The notes beneath the pieces were generated by a model, which saw nothing but the letters and a program-made list of their open reading frames with translations, had not been told where the DNA came from and did no database searches. A stretch of 64,000 bases of DNA, taken from NCBI RefSeq assembly GCF_021029445.1, contig NZ_CP072610.1, forward strand, positions 1,674,001 through 1,738,000, in the 5' to 3' direction. Both the position numbers and the translations under genes were made by a program. Each line of letters starts with the position of its first letter. The stretch's first letter is position 1. The stretch comes from Pseudomonas wenzhouensis. GTDB lineage: Bacteria; Pseudomonadota; Gammaproteobacteria; Pseudomonadales; Pseudomonadaceae. Positions 14,895 to 24,973 of the stretch are shown in pieces.

Positions 14895-15953
14895 ATGAAC
14901 AGCTCCACTCAACTCGCTTCTACCGTTACCGCTATCGCCCGCCGCAGCGCCCAGCCGCTGCCCAGCCCCGCCGTATTGCGCCAGCGCCTGCCGTTGCCCA
15001 ACGCCCTTGCCGAACGTATTGCCGCCGACCGCGACGCCATCCGCGCCGTGCTCGATGGCCGTGATTCGCGCCTGCTGGTGGTGGTTGGCCCCTGCTCCCT
15101 GCATGACCGCGCCTCGGCGCTCGAATACGCCGAGCGCCTGGCTGAGCTGGCGCCACAGGTCGATGACCAACTGCTGCTGGTGATGCGCGCCTACGTGGAA
15201 AAACCGCGCACCACGGTGGGCTGGAAAGGGCTGCTGTACGATCCGCACCTCGATGGCAGTGGCGACATGGCTGAAGGCCTGCGCCTGTCGCGACAGCTAA
15301 TGCTGGATATCCTTGAGCGTGGTCTGCCGCTGGCCACCGAATTGCTGCAACCGATGGCCGCCGGTTACTTCGACGACCTGCTCGGTTGGGCCGCCATCGG
15401 TGCGCGTACCAGCGAATCGCAGGTGCACCGCGAGATGGTCAGTGGCCTTGATCTGCCGGTGGGGTTCAAGAATGGCACCGATGGCAGCGTCGGCATCGCC
15501 TGTGATGCCATGCGCTCGGCAGCGCATCCGCACCAGCACTTCGGCATCGACGACCTCGGCCATCCGGCGTTGCTGCACACCGCCGGCAACCCGGACACCC
15601 ATCTGGTGCTGCGTGGTGGCCACGGCGCACCGAATCATGATGCTGCCAGCGTCGCCACCGCGCGGCAGGCGCTCGAACGTCAGGGCATCGCCCCGCGCAT
15701 CATGGTCGACTGCAGCCACGCCAACAGCGGCAAGGATCCGCTGCGCCAGCCAGCGGTGCTGGATAATGTGATTGAGCAGCGTCTGGCCGGGGATACCAGC
15801 TTGCGCGGGGTGATGCTGGAGAGTCACCTGTTCGACGGTTGCCAGGCGCTGTCCGGCGAGTTGCGCTACGGCGTATCAGTCACCGATGGCTGCCTTGGCT
15901 GGAGTGGCACCGAGGCAGCTTTGCGCCAGGCTGCCGAGCGGTTGCGTGGATGA
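14895..15953 (+). CDS. 3-deoxy-7-phosphoheptulonate (DAHP) synthase, class I
   Basis: Condenses phosphoenolpyruvate and erythrose 4-phosphate, the first step of the shikimate pathway. The 352-residue product has the class I signatures VVGPCSLHDRASALEYAERL (about 63-82), RAYVEKPRTTVGWKGL, GARTSESQVHREM, VGFKNGTDGS, LVLRGG and VDCSHANSGKD with metal and phosphate ligands. Length matches AroF/AroG/AroH enzymes. The Tyr-heavy second leader hints at the tyrosine-responsive isozyme (AroF type), but feedback specificity cannot be read safely, so I give no symbol. Confidence 0.94.
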   Translation: MNSSTQLASTVTAIARRSAQPLPSPAVLRQRLPLPNALAERIAADRDAIRAVLDGRDSRLLVVVGPCSLHDRASALEYAERLAELAPQVDDQLLLVMRAYVEKPRTTVGWKGLLYDPHLDGSGDMAEGLRLSRQLMLDILERGLPLATELLQPMAAGYFDDLLGWAAIGARTSESQVHREMVSGLDLPVGFKNGTDGSVGIACDAMRSAAHPHQHFGIDDLGHPALLHTAGNPDTHLVLRGGHGAPNHDAASVATARQALERQGIAPRIMVDCSHANSGKDPLRQPAVLDNVIEQRLAGDTSLRGVMLESHLFDGCQALSGELRYGVSVTDGCLGWSGTEAALRQAAERLRG

Positions 15954-15977
15954 GAGTAAGCGGGCGGCGCTTTACTG

Positions 15978-16058
15978 TAGGCGCCGCACCTCGCGGCGAA
16001 CGTGCTCAGGCCCCAGGCGCAGAGGCAAAACGCTTCGCCCCGGGGCGGGGCTCCCACA
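15978..16058. repeat. Intergenic palindrome, GTAGG..GCCGCG / CGCCCCGGGGCGGGGCTCC type
   Basis: GTAGGCGCCGCACCTCGCGGCGAA and TTCGCCCCGGGGCGGGGCTCCCAC are degenerate inverted arms of the same family as 25485-25557 and 43250-43322. Confidence 0.6.
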
Positions 16059-16122
16059 GGACTTGAACTGTGACGCTCACTCCGTGCAGGCTTCGTCGTC
16101 CGTTTCATGAAGGATTCGATTC

Positions 16123-16794
16123 ATGCGTGATTACAAGTGGCTGCACGCGTTCTGCCTCAACCGTTTCGGCTCGGCCAGGGCGCTGGAGGCCAGGCTGCCG
16201 CAACCGCGCAGCGATGCCGAACTGCGCGCGCTGAGCGATGACCGCTACCTGTCGTTGATCAGCCTGCGCATCTTCCGCGCCGGGCTCAAGCACAGCCTGG
16301 TGGATGCCAAGTGGCCGGCATTCGAGCAGGCCTTCTTCGGCTTCGACCCGGAGAAAGTAGTGCTGATGGGCGCCGAGCGCCTGGAAAACCTGATGCAGGA
16401 CACGCGGCTGATCCGCCACCTGGGCAAGCTCAAGAGCGTGCCGCGTAACGCTCAGTTCATACTCGATGTGCGCCATGAGAAGGGCAGTTTTGGCACCCTG
16501 ATCGCCGACTGGCCGGTGACCGACATCGTCGGTCTATGGAAATACCTGGCCAAGCACGGCAACCAGCTTGGCGGTCTGTCGGCGCCACGTTTTCTGCGCA
16601 TGGTGGGCAAGGACACCTTCGTCCCCACCGATGACGTGGTGGCTGCGCTCAAGGCGCAGGGCGTGATCGACAAGGCGCCGACCAGCCTGAAAGACCTGGC
16701 TGCCGTGCAGGCTGTGTTCAACCAATGGCAGGCCGAAAGTGGCCGGCCGCTGTGTCAGCTATCGGTGATGCTGGCCCATACGGTCAATCACTGA
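16123..16794 (+). CDS. DNA-3-methyladenine glycosylase I (Tag family)
   Basis: Base-excision repair glycosylase related to Tag, which removes 3-methyladenine. The 223-residue product shows the helix-hairpin-helix glycosylase layout: RIFRAGLKHSLVDAKWPAFEQAFFGFDPEKV (about 48-78), MQDTRLIRHLGKLKSV, and GKDTFVPTDDVVAALKAQGVI. It lacks the N-terminal zinc-site residues of E. coli Tag, so it is a divergent subgroup and substrate range is uncertain. ATG 16123 follows AAGGA. Its last 11 bases overlap the convergent YheU-family gene. Confidence 0.82.
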   Translation: MRDYKWLHAFCLNRFGSARALEARLPQPRSDAELRALSDDRYLSLISLRIFRAGLKHSLVDAKWPAFEQAFFGFDPEKVVLMGAERLENLMQDTRLIRHLGKLKSVPRNAQFILDVRHEKGSFGTLIADWPVTDIVGLWKYLAKHGNQLGGLSAPRFLRMVGKDTFVPTDDVVAALKAQGVIDKAPTSLKDLAAVQAVFNQWQAESGRPLCQLSVMLAHTVNH

Positions 16795-17035
16795 GGCTGT
16801 CGTTCAGGGCATCCAGCCACTCCCTGGGCACATCGCGCTTCATCGCCAGTTGGCACTGCTGGCTGTCCGGGTCGAACACGATCACCGCCTCGCCCTTGTC
16901 CAGGGCGCGGCGTACGCGTTGCACGCGGGTCTCCAGCGGGGTTTCGTCACCGTTATCGGTGCCGTCGCGGGTGACGAAGTCTTCGATCAGGGCGGTCAGG
17001 GTGTCGGCTTGCAGCAGGTGAGCAGGGATCAGCAC
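16784..17035 (-). CDS. YheU/UPF0270 family protein
   Basis: Small 83-residue acidic protein of unknown function. It matches the YheU pattern: MLIPAHLLQADTLTALIEDF, VTRDGTDNGDETPLE, and KGEAVIVFDPDSQQCQLA. The family is widespread in gammaproteobacteria and has no catalytic motif. Convergent with the glycosylase gene. Confidence 0.85.
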   Translation of the reverse strand: MLIPAHLLQADTLTALIEDFVTRDGTDNGDETPLETRVQRVRRALDKGEAVIVFDPDSQQCQLAMKRDVPREWLDALNDSLSD

Positions 17036-17096
17036 GGCTAAGACTCCGGTAACAGGCGCTCATGATAGAGCCGGAGCCGTCGCACGGCGAGCTTGC

Positions 17097-19841
17097 TCAG
17101 GGTTCGGCAGGCTTCAGGTAGCGTTCCAGGGTCCGATACAGCAGCCCGCTGTCGAGCGGCTTGCCAAGGAAATCGTCCATGCCAGCGTCCAGGCCATGCT
17201 GGCGGTGCTCTTCGAGGATATGCGCGGTCAATGCGATCACCGGTACGGCGGCCAGTTGCCGGTTACGCTCCAGGCGCCGGATCTGTCGTGTGGCTTCGAA
17301 ACCGTCCATCACCGGCATTTCACAATCCATCAGGATCAGGTGCACGGCTGTCGGGTCGCGCTCGTATTCAGCCACAGCGGCCTGGCCATCGGTGACCAGG
17401 CGCACGCGATAGCCGCGTTTTTTCAGAAAGCCCTGCACCACCAACTGGTTCACCGGGTTGTCTTCTGCCACCAGAATGCAGGGCGCCTCGAGGGTGTCGC
17501 CGGGTCGTTCTCGGATCAACGGATGTACCTGTGCCTGAGGGTCCTCGTAGAGCCCGGTGAGCGCCTGGCGCAGCGCGTTGATCGCCACCGGCTGTGACAG
17601 GTGTTGCAGACGCAGGCCATGGCTGATGGGCAGTTGCTGGCACGCTTCGGGCGGGCAGATCAGCAGTATGCGTTGTTGCGGTTGCAGCTTGGGGCTGAGC
17701 GAGTCGAGCCAGTGCCTGACACTTCCTGGCCAGGGCGCCATCAACAGCAGCAACGGCGGCGTGGTGAAGTCTTCCAGATAATCCTGCAGGCGCTCTGGTG
17801 TCTGGCAGCGTTCGGTGCGCATGCCCCAGCGGCCAAGCAGGCGACTCATGGCATCCAGGCCAAGCCCGTCGAGCGAGGCGAGCAGGGCGGTGCGGCCGGC
17901 CAGCAGGCGGCTGAGGTCGTCGGGGATATCCGTTTCATCCTGCAGCGGTATGTCGAAGGCGAAGCGCGTGCCCTGGCCCGGCGTGCTCTGCACCTCGATA
18001 CGCCCGCCCATCATCTCAACCAGTTCCTTGCTGATGGCCAGCCCCAGGCCGCTGCCGCCATAACGGCGGGTGGTGCTGGAGTCGCCCTGGGCGAAGGATT
18101 CGAACAATTGCGCCAGCGCCTGCTCGGTGATGCCGATACCGCTGTCGCTGACGGCAAATATCAGGTGCGCGCGGCCCTGGCTGTCACTGCGACGGCTGAT
18201 GCTGAGGGCCACATGGCCCTCGGCGGTGAACTTCAGGGCGTTGCTGAGCAGGTTCATCAGTACCTGCTTGAGGCGTGTCGGATCACCCTGAACGCGCCGG
18301 GGCACGCCATTTTCCAGGCTGACATAGAGGCGCAGGCGTTTTTCCAGGGCCTGGCCGGTGAACAGACTGAGGGTGTCGGAAAGCATATCTTCGAGATCGA
18401 ACTCGATCTGCTCCAGGCTGAGCTTGCCCGATTCGATGCGGGCGTAATCGAGGATGTCGTTGATCACCGCCATCAGCGAGCTGCCGGAACTGGAAATGGT
18501 GTCGACATAGAAGCGCTGGCTGCGGTCCAGTGGCGTCTCGCGCAGCAGTTGCAGCATACCCAGTACGCCATTGAGGGGCGTGCGGATCTCGTGGCTCATC
18601 TTGGCCAGGAAGCGGCTCTTGGCCTGATTCTCGAACTCCGCCTGCTCGGCGGCACGGCGCGACTGGAAGCCTTCTTCCTTGAGCAGGTTGATGCGGTCGG
18701 CCAGGCCGATGGACAGGGTGATCAGCTCGATGGTCACGCCGATCTTCACGGCCGTGCCGCCGAATACGCCGAACAGCTCCAGCCCCAGCGAACCGGTCGT
18801 GGCCTGGATGAAGGCGAACAGCAGCACGGCCCAGGCCAGGGTGTAGTAGGAGCCATAACGTACGCCTTGGCGCCAGACGTAAAGACCGGTCAGCAGGAGG
18901 ATCAGCGACACCAGCGAAACGGTCAGGCTGGCGAGGATGTTCCAGGCGGCGAAGCCGATCAGTGGCATCGACAACAGACAGCCGGCACAGGCCAGCATGA
19001 GCAGGCGCAGGGCAGTGTCCAGGCCCGGGAAATACTGCGGTGCATGCAGGAAATGGCGGCTGAACTGGATGGCCGTGAGGCAGTGCAGGTACATCAGCAC
19101 GTAGATCGCCACCGACTGCAGGGCTACGTGTTCGGGCAGCAGCTTGAACAGCATGCCATCGAAGCAGGCGGCCAGCAGGCCGACGTTGAGGTTGTAGGCC
19201 AGGTACCAGAGATAAGCTGATTCACGCAGCGACAGGTAGAGGAACAGGTTGTAGCAGAACATGGCGAACAGCACGCCGTAGAACGCGCCGTTGAAGCCCA
19301 TGAGGTTTTCCTGCGCCGCCGCACTGGCGCCGTAGGTGGCGAAGAACATCGGCACGAATACCGTGCTGGTGGTTTCCACCCTGACCAGCAACGTGCTGTT
19401 GCCGGGTTCCAGCTGCAGCGGAAACCAGAAATTGCGCACCTGCAACGGGCGTTGGGCGAAGGCGAAGCGGTCGCCGCTTTCCTGTTGCAGGTGCTGGCCT
19501 TGCGGGTCGAACAGATGCACCTGCACATGGTCGAGTAGCGGGTAGTTGACTTCCAGATAACCGCCCTGTGGCTGCTCGAGAAGATTGTCCAGGTCGATTC
19601 TGAACCACCAGACCGAGGCATTCTTGCCCAGGTTGGGGTGTGCGGCCTGGATCGGCCGGAAGGCCGCAGCATCCAGCGCGCGCACCTGGTCAGGGTTCAT
19701 CTGCCCGCTCTGGTCTTCGTAGTAGCCCAGGTAGGGTGTCAGCGACAGGCGCCGCTCCTGACTGTCCAGCGCCACGGGCTGTAACGCCCAGCTTGGGCCG
19801 ATCAGGCAGAAAAGCAGAAAAGCCAGACAGAAACGAGGCAT
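17097..19841 (-). CDS. Hybrid sensor histidine kinase with 7TMR-DISM sensor
   Basis: Membrane sensor kinase, 914 residues. Order: signal peptide (1-19), periplasmic 7TMR-DISMED2 carbohydrate-binding-like domain (about 25-165), seven membrane helices (about 183-380), HisKA with phospho-acceptor His417 in [15 protein letters not shown], ATPase with [20 protein letters not shown] and [18 protein letters not shown], a degenerate receiver-like region lacking the phospho-Asp motif ([18 protein letters not shown] onward, about 645-765), and a true C-terminal receiver with [19 protein letters not shown] and FLGKPL. The architecture resembles LadS/RetS but the extra degenerate receiver and length differ, so I give no symbol. 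No response regulator gene is adjacent. Confidence 0.9.
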   Translation of the reverse strand: MPRFCLAFLLFCLIGPSWALQPVALDSQERRLSLTPYLGYYEDQSGQMNPDQVRALDAAAFRPIQAAHPNLGKNASVWWFRIDLDNLLEQPQGGYLEVNYPLLDHVQVHLFDPQGQHLQQESGDRFAFAQRPLQVRNFWFPLQLEPGNSTLLVRVETTSTVFVPMFFATYGASAAAQENLMGFNGAFYGVLFAMFCYNLFLYLSLRESAYLWYLAYNLNVGLLAACFDGMLFKLLPEHVALQSVAIYVLMYLHCLTAIQFSRHFLHAPQYFPGLDTALRLLMLACAGCLLSMPLIGFAAWNILASLTVSLVSLILLLTGLYVWRQGVRYGSYYTLAWAVLLFAFIQATTGSLGLELFGVFGGTAVKIGVTIELITLSIGLADRINLLKEEGFQSRRAAEQAEFENQAKSRFLAKMSHEIRTPLNGVLGMLQLLRETPLDRSQRFYVDTISSSGSSLMAVINDILDYARIESGKLSLEQIEFDLEDMLSDTLSLFTGQALEKRLRLYVSLENGVPRRVQGDPTRLKQVLMNLLSNALKFTAEGHVALSISRRSDSQGRAHLIFAVSDSGIGITEQALAQLFESFAQGDSSTTRRYGGSGLGLAISKELVEMMGGRIEVQSTPGQGTRFAFDIPLQDETDIPDDLSRLLAGRTALLASLDGLGLDAMSRLLGRWGMRTERCQTPERLQDYLEDFTTPPLLLLMAPWPGSVRHWLDSLSPKLQPQQRILLICPPEACQQLPISHGLRLQHLSQPVAINALRQALTGLYEDPQAQVHPLIRERPGDTLEAPCILVAEDNPVNQLVVQGFLKKRGYRVRLVTDGQAAVAEYERDPTAVHLILMDCEMPVMDGFEATRQIRRLERNRQLAAVPVIALTAHILEEHRQHGLDAGMDDFLGKPLDSGLLYRTLERYLKPAEP

Positions 19842-19981
19842 CCGTGAACCTCTGGTGACCCTGCGCGTGGGCGGGTGCTTTTAGCGTGCCGGGTGGCTGC
19901 CGCAAGGGGCAGAACACGTCAGGGGGGAACCTGTGTTCCCCCCTGTCCTGTGTGTCACTTTGCCTTTATGGCCGATGGCCT

Positions 19982-21181
19982 TCAAGCGTCCTGTTCGCGT
20001 TGCCCGAGCAGGCTATCCACTGGTGGTACACGGGTGTCGCTTTCCATTTGCGCATCGTGCTCCAGTTGATGGCTGAAGCGCTCCAGAGAACCCTGCGCCG
20101 GTTGTGCATCGCTGGCGAATACCGGCGGGCTCATCATGTAGGCGGTGAGCAGGCGGCTTAAGGCCTTGAGGCTGTCGATATGGGTACGCTCGTAGCCATG
20201 GGTGGCGTCGCAGCCGAAGGCCAGCAGCGCGGTGCGGATGTCATGGCCGGCGGTGACCGCCGATTGCGCATCGCTGTGGTAGTAACGGAACAGGTCGCGG
20301 CGAACCGGTACCTCATGTTCGGCTGCCAGGCGCAGCAACTGGCGCGACAGGTGATAGTCGTAGGGACCGCCGGAATCCTGCATGGCCACGCTGACCGCAT
20401 GCTCGCTGGACTGTTGGCCCGGCGCGACTGGGGCGATGTCGATACCGACAAACTCGCTGACGTCCCAGGGCAGGGCGGCGGCGGCGCCGGAACCCACCTC
20501 CTCGGTGATGGTGAACAGCGGATGGCAGTCGATCATCGGTTGCAGACCTTGATCGCGAATGGCCTTGAGCGAGGCCAGCAGCGCCGCTGCGCCGGCCTTG
20601 TCATCGAGGTGACGGGCGCTGATATGGCCGCTTTCGGAGAACTCCGGCAACGGGTCGAAGGCGACGAAGTCACCCACCGCAATGCCCAGCATGTCGCAGT
20701 CGGCGCGCGTGGCGCAGTAGGCGTCCAGGCGCAGTTCGACGTGATCCCAGCTCACCGGCATGCTGTCGACGGCGGTGTTGAAGGCGTGCCCCGATGCCAG
20801 CAGTGGCAGCACGCTGCCGCGAATCACGCCGTTGTCGGTGAACAGGCTGACGCGGCTGCCCTCGGCGAAGCGGCTCGACCAGCAACCCACCGGCGCCAGG
20901 CCCAGGCGGCCGTTGTCCTTGATTTCGCGGACGATGGCGCCAATGGTGTCCAGATGCACGGATACGGCGCGATCGAAACGTTCGTACTCGCTCTGACGCC
21001 CGCGTAGGGTGGCGCGGATGGTGCCACGGCGGGTCAGCTCGAAGGGGATTTCCAGCTCTTCGAGACGCTCGGCGACGTAGCGCACGATGGTGTCGGTAAA
21101 ACCGGTGGGGCTGGGGATGGCAAGCATCTCCAGCAGCACTTTCTGCATATAGTCGAGGTCGGGTTCGGGGAGTGTCTGCAT
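19982..21181 (-). CDS. NAGGN-system M42-type peptidase
   Basis: Metallopeptidase of the M42 glutamyl aminopeptidase-like group found with the N-acetylglutaminylglutamine amide genes. The 399-residue product has IPSPTGFTDTIVRYV (about 22-36), HLDTIGAIVREIKDNG (metal His), ARHLDDKAGAAALLA (bridging Asp), TITEEVGSG (catalytic Glu-Glu) and a late ATHGYERTH metal His. It may turn over the dipeptide osmolyte; that is inferred from gene association. It lies 40 bp after ngg. Confidence 0.88.
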   Translation of the reverse strand: MQTLPEPDLDYMQKVLLEMLAIPSPTGFTDTIVRYVAERLEELEIPFELTRRGTIRATLRGRQSEYERFDRAVSVHLDTIGAIVREIKDNGRLGLAPVGCWSSRFAEGSRVSLFTDNGVIRGSVLPLLASGHAFNTAVDSMPVSWDHVELRLDAYCATRADCDMLGIAVGDFVAFDPLPEFSESGHISARHLDDKAGAAALLASLKAIRDQGLQPMIDCHPLFTITEEVGSGAAAALPWDVSEFVGIDIAPVAPGQQSSEHAVSVAMQDSGGPYDYHLSRQLLRLAAEHEVPVRRDLFRYYHSDAQSAVTAGHDIRTALLAFGCDATHGYERTHIDSLKALSRLLTAYMMSPPVFASDAQPAQGSLERFSHQLEHDAQMESDTRVPPVDSLLGQREQDA

Positions 21182-21220
21182 GGAGTCTCCTGGGGCTGTC
21201 TGGTTCGTCGCCCGCAGCGA

Positions 21221-22960
21221 TCAGATAGTCGCCTGGCTTAGCGGAAAGAGCAGGTCGACGAAGCGTTCGGCGGTTGGCTGCGGTTCGTGGTTGGCCAGGC
21301 CGGCGCGTTCGTTGGCTTCGATGAATACGTACTCGGCTTGATCGGCGGCAGGCACCAGCAGGTCGAGGCCGACCAACGGGATTTCCAACGCGCGTGCGGC
21401 CTTGATCGCGGCGTCGCGCAGGGTCGGGTGGAGGATCGCGGTGACGTCCTCCAGGGTGCCGCCGGTGTGCAGGTTGGCGGTCTTGCGCACGGCCAGACGC
21501 TGCCCGGCAGGCAGTACGCTGTCGTAGTCGAGGCCGGCGCCGTGCAGGGTGCGCAGGGTTTCGGCGTCCTTGGGGATGCGGCTTTCACCACCGGTGGCGG
21601 CCTGGCGACGGCGGCTCTGTGCGTCGATCAGCTCACCGATGCTGTGGCGGCCGTCGCCGATGATCTCGGCTGGGCGGCGGATGGCTGCAGCCACCACTTC
21701 ATAGCCAATCACCAGCACGCGCAGGTCATGGCCGGCGTGATAGCTCTCCAGCAGCACGCGCTGGTCGAAAACACGGGCGCGTTCGATGGCCTCCTGCACC
21801 TCGCCCGGTGTGCGCAAATCCACCGCCACGCCCTGGCCCTGTTCGCCATCCACCGGTTTGACCACCACCGAACCGTGTTCGGCCAGGAAGGCGGCGTTGT
21901 CCTCGGCGCTGCCGGCCAGGCATTGTGCCGGCACGCCGAGACCGGCCCGCGACAGGGTGCGATGGGTCAGGCGCTTGTCCTGGCACAGGGTCATGCTCAC
22001 CGCGCTGGTCAGGTCGCACAGCGACTCGCGACAGCGGATGCGCCGGCCGCCGTGGCTGAGGGTGAACAGCCCGGCTTCGGCATCGTCCACCGTCACTTCG
22101 ATACCCCGGCGCAGCGCCTCGTCGACGATGATGCGGGCGTAGGGGTTGAGTTCGGCCTGTGGCCCGGGGCCGAGGAACAGCGGTTGGTTGATGCCGTTCT
22201 TGCGCTTGAGGCTGAAGGTCTGCAGCTCGCGAAAACCGAGCTTGGCGTAGAGCTTCTTGGCCTGCTGGTTGTCGTGCAGCACCGACAGGTCGAGGTAGCT
22301 CAACCCTCGGCTCATGCCGTGTTCGATCAGATGGCGCACCAGCACTTCGCCGACACCCGGGCGGCTGCACTGCGGGTCGACCGCCAGGCACCAGAGGCTG
22401 CTGCCGTTTTCCGGATCGCGGAAGGCGCGCTGGTGGTTGAGGCCCATGACGCTGCCGATCACCGCGCCGCTGTCTTCGTCCTCGGCCAGCCAGTAGGTCG
22501 GCCCACCGTCGTGGTAGGGCGTGAGCCTGGCCGGATCGATGGGCAGCATGTTGCGGGTCTGGTACAGGCAGTTGATGGCCTGCCAGTCCGCCTCGTTCTG
22601 CGCCCTGCGAATGCGAAAGCCGCGAAAGCTGCGGCGCGCCGGACGGTAGTCGGTGAACCACAGGCGCAGGGTGTCGGAGGGGTCGAGGAACAGTTGCTGC
22701 GGCGCATGCGCCAGCACCTGATGCGGCGCGGCGACATACAGGGCGATATCGCGCTCGCCGGGTTGTTCATCGAGCAGGGATTCGGCCAGCGTTGAGGCGT
22801 CCGGGTAGGTATGGCCGATCAGCAGGCGCCCCCAGCCGCAGTGGATGGCCTGCGGCTGGCTGGGTTGGCTGCTGTGATCTTCGGCCAGGCGCGCCTGCAG
22901 GCGTTCGTAGGAGGGCGTTTGGCCACGGATCAGGCGTTGTTTGAAGGCAGGGGAGCGCAT
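21221..22960 (-). CDS. ngg: N-acetylglutaminylglutamine synthetase
   Basis: Makes the osmoprotectant dipeptide N-acetylglutaminylglutamine. The 579-residue product fuses a GNAT acetyltransferase domain (about 110-275; WCLAVDPQCSRPGVGEVLV, LYAKLGF) to a RimK-like ATP-grasp ligase (about 300-575; VVVKPVDGEQGQGVAVDL, DLRVLVIGYEVVAAAIRRPA, FIEANERAG). ATG 22960 has AAGGA upstream; a longer frame has no ribosome site. It is the middle gene of the asnO-type/ngg/peptidase unit read leftward. Confidence 0.92.
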   Translation of the reverse strand: MRSPAFKQRLIRGQTPSYERLQARLAEDHSSQPSQPQAIHCGWGRLLIGHTYPDASTLAESLLDEQPGERDIALYVAAPHQVLAHAPQQLFLDPSDTLRLWFTDYRPARRSFRGFRIRRAQNEADWQAINCLYQTRNMLPIDPARLTPYHDGGPTYWLAEDEDSGAVIGSVMGLNHQRAFRDPENGSSLWCLAVDPQCSRPGVGEVLVRHLIEHGMSRGLSYLDLSVLHDNQQAKKLYAKLGFRELQTFSLKRKNGINQPLFLGPGPQAELNPYARIIVDEALRRGIEVTVDDAEAGLFTLSHGGRRIRCRESLCDLTSAVSMTLCQDKRLTHRTLSRAGLGVPAQCLAGSAEDNAAFLAEHGSVVVKPVDGEQGQGVAVDLRTPGEVQEAIERARVFDQRVLLESYHAGHDLRVLVIGYEVVAAAIRRPAEIIGDGRHSIGELIDAQSRRRQAATGGESRIPKDAETLRTLHGAGLDYDSVLPAGQRLAVRKTANLHTGGTLEDVTAILHPTLRDAAIKAARALEIPLVGLDLLVPAADQAEYVFIEANERAGLANHEPQPTAERFVDLLFPLSQATI

Positions 22961-23052
22961 GAGTTGTCCTTCGCCGGTCTGAGCCGGATCGAATGTTGAG
23001 TCGTGTCGATCCCGAATGGCATCCGGGCTACGACCGTTCCTTGGCAGCTCAC

Positions 23053-23089
23053 AGGAGCGGCTGGGCGACATGGCGCTGCAGCCGCTCCT
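23053..23089. terminator. Hairpin between amidotransferase and ngg genes
   Basis: AGGAGCGGCTG and CAGCCGCTCCT form an 11-bp stem 7 bp after the amidotransferase stop. There is no T-run, so it may stabilise or process the mRNA. A half REP palindrome (GGCATCCGGGCTACG) lies beside it at 23020-23034. Confidence 0.55.
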
Positions 23090-23095
23090 GCGTCG

Positions 23096-24865
23096 TTACA
23101 GACCCTGTTCGCTCAGCCACAGGTTGAGCGCTGCCAACTGCCACAGCTTGGAGCCGCGCAGCGGCGTGAGCTGGCCCTGCGGGTTAGTCAGCAACTGATC
23201 GAGCATGCTCGGGTTGAACAGGCCGCGATCCTGGCTGGGGTCGAGCAGCAGATCGCGCACCCAACCCAGGGTGGCGCCTTCCAGATGCTTGAGGCCTGGC
23301 ACCGGGAAGTAGCCCTTGGGTCGGTCGATCACCTCGCTGGGGATGACCTTGCGCGCCGCTTCCTTGAGCACGTACTTGCCGCCCTCAGGCAGCTTGAACT
23401 GCGCCGGAATGCGCGCCGACAGTTCGGCCACGCGGTAGTCGAGGAACGGCGTGCGCGCCTCCAGGCCCCAGGCCATGGTCATGTTGTCCACGCGCTTGAC
23501 CGGGTCGTCGACCAGCATCACCGTGCTGTCCAGGCGCAGCGCCTTGTCCACGGCGGCGTCTGCGCCAGGCATGGCGAAATGCTCGCGAACGAACTCGCCG
23601 GCCATGTCGCCGGTCAGCCAGGCGGGCTGCACGCAGGCCGCGTATTCGTCGTGCTCGCGGTCGAAGAAAGCCGCGCGGTAGGCGGCGAAAGCATCCTTGG
23701 CGCCATCGACCTGCGGGTACCAGTGGTAGCCGGCGAACAGTTCATCGGCGCCCTGGCCGCTCTGCACCACCTTGCAGTGCTTGGCCACTTCCCGCGAGAG
23801 CAGGTAGAAGGCGATGCAGTCGTGGCTGACCATCGGCTCGCTCATGGCGCGGAAGGCCTGCGGCAGTTGCTCTAGAATCTCGTGCTCGCCGATGCGCAAC
23901 TGGTGGTGCTGGGTGGCAAAGCGCTGGGCGATCAGATCCGAATACTGGAATTCGTCACCGCGCTCGCCACCGGCGTCCTGAAAGCCGATGGAGAAGGTCA
24001 GCAGGTTGTCCACCCCGGCTTCGCGCAGCAGGCCGACCAGCATGCTCGAATCGACGCCACCGGAGAGCAGCACGCCAACATCCACGGCAGCGCGCTGACG
24101 AATCTCCACCGCCTCGCGCATGGCGTGCAGCGTGCGGTCGCGCCATTCTTCAAAGCCGTAATTCACTTCCTCGCCCTGCGGGCCGAACTGCAGCGTCCAC
24201 CAGGTTTTCTGTTCGACCTTGCCGTCGGCGTCGACGCGCATCCAGGTGGCAGGCGGCAGCTTCTCCACGCCCGCCAGGAGGGTGCGCGGCGCCGGCACCA
24301 CGGCATGGAAATTCAGATAGTGGTTGAGGGCGACGGCATCCAGCGTCTTGGCGATATCGCCGCCCTGCAGCAGGGCCGGCAGCGACGAGGCGAAGCGCAG
24401 GCGCTCGCCAGTGCGCGACAGGTAAAGGGGTTTGACGCCGAGACGGTCGCGGGCGATGAACAGGTTTTGCGTGTCACGCTCCCAGACGGCGAAGGCGAAC
24501 ATGCCGTTGAGCTTGGGCAGCAGCTTTTCGCCCCAGGCGTGGTAGCCCTTGAGCAGCACCTCGGTGTCGCCGCCGGAGAAGAAGCGATAACCCAGCGTTT
24601 CCAGCTCGGCGCGCAATTCGGGGTAGTTGTAGATGGCGCCGTTGAACACCATCGACAGGCCGAGATCACTGTCGATCATCGGCTGGCCCGAGGCTTCGGC
24701 CAGATCCATGATCTTCAGGCGGCGATGGCCGAGGGCGATGGGGCCCTGGCTGTGGAAGCCGTGGGCATCGGGGCCGCGAGGGGCGAGGTGGTGGGTGATG
24801 CGTTCGACTGCCGCCAGGTCCGCGGGGCGTCGATCAAAACGAAGTTCTCCAGCTATTCCGCACAT
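23096..24865 (-). CDS. N-acetylglutaminylglutamine amidotransferase (asparagine synthetase-like)
   Basis: Class II glutamine amidotransferase that amidates the dipeptide to give NAGGN, accumulated under osmotic stress. The 589-residue product begins MCGIAGELRF with the catalytic Cys2, has glutaminase residues in YNYPELRAELETLGY and FAFAVWERDTQNLFIARDRLG, and a C-terminal synthetase ATP motif VGVLLSGGVDSSMLVGLL (about 265-282). It looks like asparagine synthetase B, but gene context with ngg and the M42 peptidase identifies the NAGGN branch. First gene of the unit; divergent MarR gene 108 bp away. Confidence 0.92.
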   Translation of the reverse strand: MCGIAGELRFDRRPADLAAVERITHHLAPRGPDAHGFHSQGPIALGHRRLKIMDLAEASGQPMIDSDLGLSMVFNGAIYNYPELRAELETLGYRFFSGGDTEVLLKGYHAWGEKLLPKLNGMFAFAVWERDTQNLFIARDRLGVKPLYLSRTGERLRFASSLPALLQGGDIAKTLDAVALNHYLNFHAVVPAPRTLLAGVEKLPPATWMRVDADGKVEQKTWWTLQFGPQGEEVNYGFEEWRDRTLHAMREAVEIRQRAAVDVGVLLSGGVDSSMLVGLLREAGVDNLLTFSIGFQDAGGERGDEFQYSDLIAQRFATQHHQLRIGEHEILEQLPQAFRAMSEPMVSHDCIAFYLLSREVAKHCKVVQSGQGADELFAGYHWYPQVDGAKDAFAAYRAAFFDREHDEYAACVQPAWLTGDMAGEFVREHFAMPGADAAVDKALRLDSTVMLVDDPVKRVDNMTMAWGLEARTPFLDYRVAELSARIPAQFKLPEGGKYVLKEAARKVIPSEVIDRPKGYFPVPGLKHLEGATLGWVRDLLLDPSQDRGLFNPSMLDQLLTNPQGQLTPLRGSKLWQLAALNLWLSEQGL

Positions 24866-24973
24866 AGTTCCTTACCGGTGTTGCCGTTGGGGAGTGGCTC
24901 GTGGTCGAGCCTTTTACACCAAAACAAAATAATGCTTTCATGTCAAAGTTTTGGTTGTCATTGATTGGTGCTT

